Below are positions 44,252 to 55,789 of a stretch of DNA of 64,000 nt, in pieces. The notes under the pieces were generated by a model. That model saw only the letters and a list, made by a program, of their open reading frames with translations, was not told the DNA's origin and did not search any database. The DNA comes from Owenia fusiformis (Eukaryota > Annelida > Polychaeta > Sabellida > Oweniidae), in NCBI GenBank assembly GCA_903813345.2, contig CAIIXF020000004.1:5599525-5663524 (forward strand), in the 5' to 3' direction. Every line of letters starts with the position of its first letter. The first letter of the stretch is position 1. A program made the translations under genes and the position numbers.

Positions 44252-47200
44252 TAGCATAGTAGGAACAAGGGGTTTCCATGCACCCATCAGGTGTGAATAA
44301 GTTACATACATTTTTGTAATCCCTAGGGTGTCTATTTAATGAATTCATTTGTTAACATTGCCAACTAATGTACTGTCCCATAGTACTTTTATGGCGGCAT
44401 TCCGTTACCATGGTTACGCATCTCTAGACATCTTACCTTGGTATCTTAAATCATTTGTAGCTCTGTCATTATTTGGTCTATAGAAATTATATTGGTACCA
44501 AATTCAACCTCATTAAATTTCCAATAAATTTCTGATATTCAATAATGCAAATTATCTAATTTGCATAAATTATGACGTCATCAATCTATTTTTGGTTCAG
44601 AATTACCAACTATAGCAACGTATCTATTAGAACTGAGGACGTATGGCAAAGTTTCTGAAAGGTTTTGTCCTTTATTCTATTAGTAGAAGGTATAAGCTAC
44701 ATAAAAGTGAAAACATATTCAACAGTTATGTAACTTTAGAGGCGCAGCTATCGTGAATGTCATTATTTGACAATATTATATATACGTCTTACCTTGGAGT
44801 CTTGAATCAATTTATCGCCATTATTCGGTCTATAGAGATGATATTGGTATCTGATTAAACCTTATTAATTTTACTATATGGTTACAATATTCAGTTATGC
44901 AAATTAGCTAATTTGCATTAATTGTGACGTCATCAATCCATTTTTGGTTCAGAATATCCCAGTATAGCAACATATCTATTAGAACTGAGGCCGTATGACA
45001 GAATGTGTGCATAGTTTTGTCCCTTATTTGATGAGTGGAAGATATAAGCAACATTAAAGAGACAACAAATCTTCAAAATTGGATCAGAATTAACAAAATT
45101 ATCCAGCTTTGGAGGCAGCTACTGTGAACGTCATTGTTTGACAATTATAAAAAGAATATTAAATTAACAAAAAAACAACCATAGTTGTTTCAATCTTATT
45201 GAGTAAAAATGTGCATGTATTGAACTAAACTAATAAGTATGTGGAAAGGTTACATGTATTTTGACTATCATTCACAGGGGTCAAAACGGTTATCTCGACC
45301 CTGTATATTTAAGATCCAATTTTATAATTTACCATGCACTTTCAATGATTCATATAAATAGTATACATATAGTCTGATTTTCATCATATTCTTCATATTC
45401 ATGTAACCTTTGTACATACTTATTAGTTCAGTTCAATACATGCACATTTTTGCTCAATAAGATTGAAACAACTATGGTTGTTACTTTTTTTGTTAATTTA
45501 ATATTCTTTTTATAATTGTCAAACAATGACGTTCACAGTAGCTGCCTCCAAAGCTGGATAATTTTGTTAATTCTGATCCAATTTTGAAGATTTGTTGTCT
45601 CTTTAATGTTGCCTATAGTATATCTTGTACTCATCAAATAAGGGACAAAACTATGCACACATTCTGTCATACGGCCTCAGTTCTAATAGATATGTTTCTA
45701 TACTGGGATATTCTGAACTAAAAATGGATTGATGACGTCACAATTAATGCAAATTAGCTAATTTGCATAACTGAATATTGTAACCATATAGTAAATTTAA
45801 TAAGGTTTAATCAGATACCAATATCATCTCTATAGACCAAATAATGGCGAAGCTACATTGATTCAAGACTCCAAGGTAAGACGTATGTATATTATTGTCA
45901 AATAATGCATTCACGATAGCTGCCTCGAAAGTTACATAACTTTCGTAATACTGATTCAATTTTAAATCTGTTTTCACTTTTATGTTGCTTATACCTTCTA
46001 CTAATAGAATAAAGGACAAAACCTTTCAGAAATTTTGCCATACGGCCTCAGTTCTAATAGATACGTTGCTATAGTTGGAAATTCTGAACCAAAAATAGAT
46101 TGATGACGTCATTATTTATGCAAATTAGACAATATCAGAAATTTATTGGAAATTTAATGAGGTTTAATTTGGTACCAATATCATTTCTATAGACCAAATA
46201 ATGACAGAGCTACAAATGATTTAAGATACCAAGGTAAGATGTCTAAAGATGCGTAACCATGGTAACGGAATGCCGCCATAAATTTACTATGGGACATTAC
46301 AGGGTGTCCAAAAAAACAGGACCGTAAGAAAGTTGAATAACTCAGTCAATTTTGCATATTTTGCCTTGAAATTTCAAAATTATTTAGTTCATTCAATGTG
46401 AATTTTGTTGTGAAAGTTTGATAATAATCTATCAATTGAGTCAAAAACTACAGCTCCTTGCAAAACATGCCCCAAATGTGCAAATCTCATCTCCATGCAC
46501 AATTCAATCCGGCGAACAAACCTGTTGATGATCCTCCTACACACATGTCTTTCTGAATGGACAAGTTTGTTCCAAGAACAATTGCTACTGGGGCTTACAT
46601 CCTACTGATGAAGTGTTACAGCATCCATTGCATTCTGAACAATGCACTCCCTGGGTGGCAATGAGGAAACATGGAATCATCAGTCCCTTTTGGTTCGAAG
46701 GTGACTGGTGACTTGCTATCACCATGAACAAGGACCAGTAAGTTCTCACCAAGTTTTGGAGGTCACTAAGCACCAGAAGGGACATCTAAGGAGATAATTA
46801 AGCAGTGGTTTCAACAAGCCAATACCATCCCAACACTGCAAATGATATGCTGAAATGGTTTAGGCAATGCTTTGGTGGTCAGCTCATCAGTTGCAGAACG
46901 CAAACCATATGGGCAGCTCATTCACCTGATCTAAATCCCCCAAATATTTGTCTTTGAGGATTTCTCAAAGCCAATGTACATACTGACAGGCCCCTAACAA
47001 TCTTAAGAGGGCAATAACTACCCCAATATTTACCATCCACATTAATATGTATAGGTAAGGGTCATTAACAACTTTGTTCGCAGGATTCGTTTGTGCATAG
47101 AGAGGAGAAGTGCCCACTTTGAGCATGTTTTGTAAAGGACTGTAGTTTTTGACACAATAAACAGATTATCATCAAACTTTCAGAACAATATTCACATTGA

Positions 47201-47409
47201 ATGAACTAAATAATTCTTAAATTTCAAGGCAAAATATGCAAAATTGACCGAGTAATTCAACTTTCTTACGGTCCTGTTTTTTTGGACACCCTGTAGTTGG
47301 CAATGTTAACAAATGAATTCATTAAATAGACACCCTAGGGATTACAAAAATGTATGTAACTTATTCACACCTTATGGGTGCATGGGAACCCCTTGTTCCT
47401 ACTATACTA
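44252..47409. mobile_element. Large foldback element, arms about 1 kb, loop about 135 bp
   Basis: 44,252-45,262 is a close inverted copy of 45,398-47,409 once the nested mariner (46,300-47,293) is removed. Ends are TAGCATAGTAGGAACAAGG and its inverse. Weaker outer similarity (43,955-43,993 with 47,440-47,480) suggests the original inverted repeat was longer. No coding potential; a transcript would form an approximately 1-kb double strand. Confidence 0.9.
46300..47293. mobile_element. Degenerate mariner-like transposon inside the foldback right arm
   Basis: Terminal repeats of about 200 bp start CAGGGTGTCCAAAAAAACAG, with TA duplicated at 46,298-46,299 and 47,294-47,295. The opposite foldback arm preserves the empty site with a single TA. 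Plus-strand remnants near 46,850-46,980 read WFRQCFGG, then IWAAHSPDLNPPNICL and GFLKANVH, the C-terminal part of an IS630/Tc1/mariner transposase (the SPDLNP motif before the third catalytic acid). Many disruptions; inactive. Confidence 0.85.
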
Positions 47410-47759
47410 AAGGTGGTAAGCAAGAGAGGTAATTATGTCTGTCATCTTTAAACTCTGGGGCTTTCCCTCCTCTTGCTGAGCATCAAGTTTGGGTATAATC
47501 TAAATGACAACCTTTACCGAACCGGACGGCTATTTATACTCTAACATAAGTATCTCTGTATAATTGTAGTTTAAGTTATCATTGGCATTTAGATAACTTT
47601 GCATAAAGCGTGTTTATTCACGTTATAAAGCGTTATTTATTCACGTTTCACTTTCAGGGCCACCACCCGCCAACGAGCCACGATACCCGATCCGTTATAA
47701 ATGACGCCCGACATCACGAAGCGCCTATCCGCCATCTTGTATCCAACCAAGCTATTCCC

Positions 47760-48338
47760 AAGGTCAGTAAAATATCTCAAAATTCAATCGTCAATATCTT
47801 TTGAACTAGATAAAATACAACGTGTAACCTTTTTTATTTTGAAGACATTCAAGTTATGCTTACATACTAGTAAGATTGAATTTATTGCTCTTGAACTGTT
47901 CTGCAGGGGGTCTTTTGAAGATTGATAATTAACATTGGACTCAATGGAGTTTTCGTGAGCAATTTAATAACTAGATATATTAAAAATAAAATTATTTTAG
48001 AAATGTGCCTGTTTAGTTTTTTGAAAGTCAATATATTGGCTGTAGAAATCTTCAACATCAGAAAATTCCATAGTGAACTTTTGGAGAAAATGACACTTTG
48101 GTAAAGCCATATTGAGAGTAGTTTATAATGGCATGCGCAGTCAATGGGAATTTTTCAAAATTCAAACACCAATATCTTTTGAAATAGACAATATCTAGCT
48201 TGTAACCCTTCTTATTTTGGAGACATTTGAGTCATGGTTACATACTAGGACGATTGACTTTATTGCTCTTGAACTGTTCTGCAGGGGGTCTTTTGAAGAT
48301 TGATGAATTAACATGGGGCTCAATGGAAACATGCAAAA
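47760..48338 (+). repeat. Tandem duplication, period about 379 bp
   Basis: 47,760-47,960 recurs at 48,139-48,338, sharing TATTGCTCTTGAACTGTTCT followed by GCAGGGGGTCTTTTGAAGAT. Noncoding. Confidence 0.85.
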
Positions 48339-48402
48339 TTCTCGAAGCCTGTTATTATCCACTGGGGCCACCTTTTGACACCACTTCGGTTGATTTCATC
48401 AT

Positions 48403-49062
48403 TTGAAGCAAATATCAATGTATCGCGATACATCGTTATGTTACATTGTTAGATATCTAACAATCTAAATTTATAACGAACCACAATGCATAAAATAGGT
48501 TCCATGATAAAAATGCAAGAAAAATTAGCAATACTTATTGGACATTCTAAGTGTAACTCTCTTGTGATTATAGATAAATAAATAGTACATAAAATTTAGA
48601 TACTAAATGATTAATTATTAGCATTAAACGACATATTAACATTATAACGCAACTAGTATCGATTTGATTTTCATGTCACCACCAGATGAGATGTGGTGGC
48701 ATATTATTATAGTCTCCAATTTTTGTTGCCGGTATTCGGCGGTTGGTGTTCGGCGGTTGGTGTTTAGCGGTTGGCGTCCGTAACAGAAGGCAGGTTGTGA
48801 CATATTGCATATAAATGCCTTATTTTAATTGTCATCGACGTAATCGATGGAAATAGATGTGCAAAGAAATAGTTAATTACATTGTTAGATGGCGCTGTTT
48901 AATCAGTCTTAAGCAATTATTTAATATATGATTTTAGATCGTTTTACCATCATGTTCTCTATAATTCAAGCAATGTCAATCATGTCTTCTTGTGAAACGT
49001 ATATACCTAGGTAGGCAAATAAAATGTCTATTTCGTTTATATTGCCTTGTGCGTTTATATTT
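48403..49062 (+). repeat. Dispersed repeat R, copy 2
   Basis: Direct near-copy of 18,849-19,497, with an extra 30-bp near-palindromic stretch (GCGATACATCGTTATG region) near its start. Confidence 0.85.
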
Positions 49063-49067
49063 ATATA

Positions 49068-49936
49068 CACTCCCCTCCATAAGTTTGGCAACCTTTTCTC
49101 CCCCATTGAACTACGTGTTAAGGCCTCTTAAAGTTTGAATTTTTATTGACTTAACCGGCGATGAAATAGCGTATAATATTGATGGAAACGTAACTTGACT
49201 TTGTTTTCAATACCTCCAAATTTTCTCAATTTTTTTCCTCAATTACAATTGGTCGAAAATTAATGATAAATTTGATGAATTTTTGAAAATTGTCATTTCC
49301 ATGTAATCCAATGGAAAATGGAAGGTTTGCCGCAAGTCATATGACAGAATATCCATCCATCCATCCGAGTCCTTGCAAAAATACGAGTTAGGCAGGCAAT
49401 TGAATTTGCTAACTTTATTTAACAAAAAATTGATATGGTTCTTCAGGTTCAACAAAGTTACCGGGCTTTAAATTCAAAATTGTTTTTCAAAAAAGCTCTC
49501 CCATTGAAATAACACAGGAGGCGAAAAGTTATTTTCAAAAATGACTTTTAAGCGCTATAACTTTAGTATTCATCAAGTAAACCAAACACTTAGTGTACAA
49601 AAAAGTTAGACAATTCAATTTTCTATATAAAAATATCTTTTGCTGAATCTTTTACTGAAAAGATATCCTGCCCCGAACCCTCCATTTCCCATTGGATTAC
49701 ATGGGAATGACGATTTTCAAAAATTCATCAAATTTATCATCAATTTTTGACCTCTTGTTGCGGAGGAAAAAAAATTGAGAAAATTTGGAAGTATTGGAAA
49801 TGAAGTCAAGTTACGTTTCCGTCAATATTAAACGCTATTTCATCGCCAGTTAAGTAAATAAAAATTCAAACGTAAAGAGCCTTTAACACGTAGTTCAATG
49901 GGGGAGAAAAGGTTGCCAAACTTATGGAGGGGAGTG
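49068..49936. mobile_element. MITE family 1, copy 2 (869 bp)
   Basis: Ends CACTCCCCTCCATAAGTTTG and its inverse, with TA at 49,066-49,067 and 49,937-49,938. Same palindromic body as 15,091-15,962. Confidence 0.95.
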
Positions 49937-49940
49937 TATA

Positions 49941-50346
49941 TAACGTAACAAGATGGAAGAACTTCCGGGCTTCGTTTTCGGTAAGATATTTTTATTTCTC
50001 GATTCCACACCACTTATAAGTCAAGTTGTGGACAATAATTTTGCTCAAAGTTATGGAAGGTAGTCTAGTTTGAGAATATGCAGGCGGTTCTATGTTTGGT
50101 ATATTAACGAAGACGCAATTCACATATTTAGTCCCTCGCTTTTGTTACGTTGACGATCTTCATGGATATTGCCAATATTGCCAATTGCCAAACTAGACTA
50201 TCTTCCTTAACTTTGAGCAAAATTGTTGTCCACAACTTGACTTGTAAGTGGGGTAAAATCGAGAAATAAAAATATCTTACCGAAACCGAAGCCCGGAAGT
50301 TCTTCCATCTTATTACGCTGACGTATCGTCAGCGTAACTAGGTGAG
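49941..50346. mobile_element. MITE family 2, copy 2
   Basis: Direct copy of 21,277-21,664. It keeps the outer right terminus (CGTCAGCGTAACTAGGTGAG then TA at 50,347-50,348) but lacks the corresponding outer left 25-30 bp, so the two copies are complementary truncations. LINE E coding sequence starts immediately to the right. Confidence 0.88.
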
Positions 50347-50348
50347 TA

Positions 50349-50707
50349 CCAGTGAATGAGTCACCGGATCTCGGTTTACCTGCGTTTTTCCACAGATGCC
50401 ATAACCGTTTGCGTTTTTACAAGAATTGTGAGCCCAGGTGCCCAAAATGGCTTCTGGTGTTTCTTAAAACGTTTCATTGGTAACACCTCTTTGGCAACAA
50501 CATTCAATATATCTATAAGTTTACACAAATACAAATCGATCTCATCATTTGACAACATGTACGATTTAGTGTGCATTTCTATAAGTACAGGGTTAAGCAT
50601 TGCGGTAATACTCTCACTGTATGCTATTTTCATTATGTTAGTCACCTTGTCCCAGGCTACACGTTGTACATTGGGAGCTAAAATGCTGTTTTGACACTTA
50701 AAAGCTG
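50349..50707 (-). pseudogene. LINE E, middle portion (end of endonuclease region to linker)
   Basis: Minus-strand remnant aligning with LINE A: RVAWDKVTNIM, SYMLSNDEIDLYL, RFKKHQKPFWAPGL and, after a frameshift, WHLWKNAGKPRSGD. The next expected residues of the protein are found at 21,265 and below, not here. Interrupted on the right by a TIR element at 50,708. Confidence 0.85.
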
Positions 50708-51546
50708 CAGTGGCGTAGCTACGTGTACGCCAAGTACGCCCAGGCGTACTCTCAAATTTTAAGGAAAAATAAAACTTACCTGATTAATTGTGATGAAAAA
50801 TAAATATTTTACCAAGAGATAGAAATCGATAGGAGATCTATGAAGACTCGTGTTAATAAATAAAAAAGTTCTCGATTATTTCATTTTCTTTGTTTTGAAT
50901 CAGTTAGCTACTGATAATTAGAGATACTTGCGTTCCACAATGAACGAGGAAAGACGTTCTTCCTTGGCCATGATACATATCCATAGGGAACAGGATATAA
51001 ACATTGATACTGTTATTGACATGTTCGCAAATGCAAAAAACAGAAAGATAGAATTTATTCTATAGAATCACGTACAGATTGTTAAGATCCGAAATGGAGT
51101 TGAGACGGTCGTGTAACTGTTCTTTTATTGTTAATCATCTTGTGAGCTAGATAAAAACAAACACAGAAAAAATAATAATATTTCATGGAGAATGACCACA
51201 AAGGCTTAAAACAATGAGCCTCATACATACAGTTTTAGGTAGCCTAAAAAATAAAATCGCCTTGATAGACGGCTTCGATCGCCGATGGCATGATTATATA
51301 GAATCTGTCTATTTTGTTTCCCGAATATTATCTGTTAATACAGTTAATTCAATCCCTTTAAAAAGCTATGTCAAAATGATCAAACAATACATATTTCCTT
51401 CATTGAATTAAGAGTGTTTAGTGTGTCCCATATCTTCTGAACACCCGGGATCTTCCTATTTTATGGAACCATCGTTTTGTTAATTTTGATAAAAACCGGG
51501 AAATCATACGGGCGTACACTCGCTAAATGGGCTAGCTACGCCTCTG
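50708..51546. mobile_element. 839-bp hAT-like nonautonomous element in LINE E
   Basis: Left end CAGTGGCGTAGCTACG and inverse of the right end CAGAGGCGTAGCTAGC. AGCTG is duplicated on both sides (50703-50707, 51547-51551). CAGNGGCG termini suit hAT, but only 5 bp of the 8-bp duplication typical of hAT are visible. No transposase recognised. Confidence 0.75.
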
Positions 51547-51965
51547 AGCTGCTTGAGTTAAAACTGTTATGATGGGATGGTGATCTGATGATGTGCTAAA
51601 ATTGGCACATGTATCTAAAACTGTATTTTAAATTTAAAAATTCAAAAATATTTAAATTATTTTAAAACTAAAATTGTTTAACATTTGTTAAAAGTTCATT
51701 TGCGATAACAACGTGATCTATATACGACCTGTATCCACAAGAGGACTCATACGTGTAGTTAGGAATGCAAAGGGTAATGTTCTTACGATGATAAGTACTT
51801 ATGTTATGTACAATTGTAACTCTTACGATAAACTTCGTATGTATGAGGTGAATAAAGGATGCAATATTACAGGGTGACACAAGTAATGCTGCATAACCTT
51901 TTTGTCTGCATGAATTACGACTTTTTCTTTCGCTCATTAAAATTATATCTGGAACACAGATGACT
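51547..51965 (-). pseudogene. LINE E, 5' portion (endonuclease remnant)
   Basis: Minus-strand pieces DIILMSERKS near 51,940 (endonuclease Glu motif region), SYIDHVVIANELLTN near 51,700 and SDHHPIITVL near 51,580 follow the order of LINE A. Internal deletions and stops make it non-functional. Confidence 0.8.
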
Positions 51966-52066
51966 AGCTCAACTACTACTACTACTCACGCACTTTAATG
52001 TGTGTTACAAGATGTGCTTTATTTTTCTGTTTCATTGAAAGCCTAACAGCTACAGACTTAGTAATA

Positions 52067-53312
52067 CAGTGCGTATAAAAAAACGCAACAGATCTCGGTG
52101 ATAACCAGTGATAACAGCATTGATTTCATTCAATGCACCATTAAGCCATGTGTCTCCTCTTTACAATGATATATCATTCATTGATATTTGGTCATGGTTG
52201 GGCGAGTAATCATTCCATTTGCAAAGTGGGCCAAAATTAGCTTGGGACCAAGTTATAAACATCGGAAAAGTCAGCGTACCACGCGGTACTAACTTCGACC
52301 GTTAATTTGAATTTTTGACCTACCGGATGTTTGAAAATCAAGGATTACGAGTCTCATACTGCACCGTTTTTCTTCAAACTTGTTCCATTCAAAGCATAAC
52401 AAAAATCCCTCTCTGATGGTACATTATTCTCTTTAAACAGCATCCCTACTAAAAACGGTGCAGTATGAGACTCGCAATCCTTGATTTTCAAGCATCTGGT
52501 AGGTCAAAAATTCAAATAAACCGTCGAAGTTAGTACCGCGTGTGCACGGAGCCTGGTGCAATATTGGAAGAAAACATAAAACCAATGCTGACTACATCCT
52601 GTTCATTCAATGTACCAAAAAGCAAAGTTACTCCTCTTTGCAATGGAATATCATTCATTCACAGGGAGTCATGCCTGGCCGAATAATCATTATATAATTT
52701 TGCAGAGTGGGGCAAAATTCAGCTCGGACCCAAGTTTCAAACATTGCAAAAGTCAGAACAAGGGGCATAGGGTCTATTGGAAGAAGGTGTGATAGGTGTG
52801 GCATAGACAGTAAAGTGTACATACTCATACTCTTGCAAGAATACATCCTATACCCCTCCAAATTGCCACCACTTGCGCATAAAGATACGCTCATCTGTCC
52901 ACGTCATGCATGGTTCAGCCCCGAGTCATCTGTGGGTTAAAGCAGAGAAAAGCAGCCCATGGGCAATTCTTTCTCGATGGTTTGCAATATCTGATGGAGG
53001 AATTGTGAGCACAGATGCTCCTGATATAGCTCCAAAAGAAAAAGTCACAACAATTCAAGTCAGGGGAACTTCCATTGGCACTTAGCCCTTGCACTGATTT
53101 CTGCAATATCTAAAACTTGGTCCAAAGCCGATTTTGACCCACTGTGCAAATGGAAGGATTTCTTACCCAACCATTACAACATGTGAATGAATGACGTATC
53201 ATTGCAAAGAAGAGAGACGTGGCTTTATGGTACATTGAATGGAATTGATGTAGTCATCACTAGTTTTGTGATTTTACGAGGTAACTACTTGTTGCGTTTT
53301 TTATACGCCCTG
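52067..53312. mobile_element. Degenerate Tc1/mariner-like transposon with extra internal copy of its arm
   Basis: Ends CAGTGCGTATAAAAAAACGC and inverse of GTTGCGTTTTTTATACGCCC; TA at 52,065-52,066 and 53,313-53,314. Arms pair for about 200 bp. A third copy of the arm sequence lies at about 52,560-52,745. Minus-strand SPDLNCCDFFFWSYIRS near 53,040-52,990 is the transposase motif before the last catalytic acid. Inactive. Confidence 0.85.
52281..52541. mobile_element. 261-bp MITE nested in the mariner-like element
   Basis: CACGCGGTACTAACTTCGAC and its inverse form near-perfect inverted repeats of about 100 bp, including TTTTTGACCTACC and GAGACTCG segments. Nearly fully palindromic. Confidence 0.8.
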
Positions 53313-53314
53313 TA

Positions 53315-54131
53315 TATTCGTGGTTAAATAAAATAAGTACAATATGATTCAATATTTGTAATATTTGGCAAATATTGCGAACAAAGCTGAAAAAATTATA
53401 TTGAAGTTTATATAAGCTTAAACCCGACTTAAATAGTAACACGATAGAATGCATGAACTGTATTTTATTTTTAAGAATGTCCAGGTATACAAAGAGGAGT
53501 GCACTATTTTTATATTGTTTTTAAAGAATGTACACTCGGCAAGCTATCCGAAATATATATAAGTATATTCATGAATATCAAGTGTGGTCAAGGTAGACAC
53601 CAACCCCAACCTCCAAAATAACAAATGAGTTTTATTTGGCAGGATATGCAAAAATCAATTCCACAATTGTTCCTGAAGTGCAATCTTGAATTATAAAGGT
53701 AAACAGACACTAAAACATAGTGTATGGTGTTCAATATATTCTGAAAGAATTTCAAGACAAAAATGGAATATTAGAAGTATCGTAAGACAAATAAGTAAGA
53801 TGTAGAAAAACTGATCCAGCATCAAGCATCGTCGTATATCGGGTAAGAAAGATCAGTATGGTGCTTGATTGAGCCCACACCCTAAAGAACCTGTTTCTTC
53901 ATTTATAATTGTCCTTTAAGACTCGGATTTATACTATTAATATAAATTACAAGCAAATAGGTGAATATCATTTTTCTTCCAGACTTTCGAATTCGCCTAC
54001 CAGTTCCATTTTTCTTGATGCTGAACTAGTCCATTTAATCTTTTTTCGGTCTCAATACACTCCAAAATGCTCCATTAAAGTAAATGCTCCATAAAATTAC
54101 AATATAAGTAGTGTGTACATTATACATACTA
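53315..54131. other. No gene recognised
   Basis: AT-rich DNA without supported coding or repeat features. Confidence 0.4.
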
Positions 54132-54271
54132 GTAACATGTTTATCTGGCTGAATGTATACAATTTCAATCTGGAAATGTTATTGGAGGAATGACTGATAT
54201 CAGTGTAAAGTTGTCGCTTTGAATTTCATCCTGAAATCTGTAATCTTTTTTCATATAGAGCCCCAGTGTTA

Positions 54272-54760
54272 CACCCCAGTCACATTTTCAACGGCCGCCG
54301 TGCGGTTTATCATTTCTGCGGCCAGTAGCTTTTCTACGCTCGCCGTAGAATTTCTGCGCTCTCATACTTTTGAAGTCACATTTCCCACGGCAGCCGCACG
54401 GTGAATTTTAAATTTCTGTTGATAAATAATACTTTTTTCATTTTATTTACATCAGGACAATTTATAAATGTTATTCATAGTGCTAGGATGTAATATCAAA
54501 TGAAAAGTGATCGTGAAACATTGTCAAATAATAATTTATCTTGTTGAGCCAGTTGATTTCTACGGGGACCTCAGAAATGAACAAATATTATAACACCGAG
54601 TTATAATTTCTACGACGACCCTGCGGCCTGTAAAAAACTGGATACGCCGTACGGAGGCCGCAAGGCGAGCGTAGTTTTCCTACGCTCGCCGCAGAAATAC
54701 ACTGATTTAATTGATCTGCGGTCGACGTACGGCCGCCGTACGACAAATGTGACTGGGGTG
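54272..54760. mobile_element. GC-rich 489-bp MITE with TTA target duplication (PIF/Harbinger-like)
   Basis: Ends CACCCCAGTCACATTT and its inverse AAATGTGACTGGGGTG, flanked by TTA on both sides (54269-54271, 54761-54763). The interior has many GGCCGCCGT/ACGGCGGCC-type inverted segments. TTA is the classic PIF/Harbinger target; the paralogous copy has an uninterrupted TTAACC (near 36,911). Confidence 0.85.
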
Positions 54761-55789
54761 TTAACCTTTACTTTTCAAAAACCGCTAGAGATTTATTAAT
54801 CTGCTTTGGGAACATTTGTAAAATTGATGTGTGCATATCCTGCCAAAACTAAAAGGAATTCAATGCATTATATCGAAGTAAAAAATGTGGACGTTTCTTG
54901 GCCCAGACTGTAAACACTATTTATGCTTTCAAACGTGAGTAGCATATTGAAACACTTCTATATAGAATGTCGCTGTAAATTGACACTTCATATGTTTACT
55001 TTGAATCTGTTGTTCGTTTTATCAAGAATGCATGATATGAATACGACATTTAAAACGAAACTAATTTATCACAATGCGTTTGTAAAAATTGATTTATAAA
55101 CATTGAACAAAATTTTGAATGTCATATAACTATGTTTGTTGATGTGTATACTTTATCCAAGTCATTGCGTGCTATATGTCCAAGCTTGCTATATTTGGTC
55201 GAAGCTAAGTTGAATCAAGGCCGACATGAGACACGGCTTCTGCTGACATGGGTCCAGGTAAACTTGGGTCCAGAAATACAGGCCGACTCACCAATGATTA
55301 GTTGTGCCGTTTTATTGTTAGTCATCGATGATTATTCTATATTATAGTTTTTAATGGGTTAATTGGCAATATGTACAGCGTGTAGAATTTCCTCCAACTT
55401 AGGAACCTGAAGTAAACAAATGGAATAATGTTTATGTTAATGCAGATGCTACCCTAACTGCTTGCAACTTTCATTCAAAATGAACAACCCTTTCTCTCTT
55501 TGTCAGACAACCTTAAATCCGAAGAATTATCCTCAGACAACATTTTAGAAAATAAATGGGATGTTGTAAGGAATAAGTACTGTAGAATCGTGACAATCTT
55601 CCAAAACAGTCTTACTCGTCAATATCTCTAATTCCTTGACGAAAGATGAGAAAGGACAGCGTAAATATGTAGTTTCATTACTATTCTTGTAGTTATCACT
55701 TATCACTAGAGAGCTTTCGATAAAAGTTGTTTCGAAAACGTACACGTAAACTTGTACTTTTAAGGGTCTATATATAAAATCACTGATTT

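Noticed and set aside
46585-46785. Minus-strand 66-codon frame in the mariner
   Set aside because: Antisense to the decayed transposase; the real motif SPDLNP is on the plus strand.
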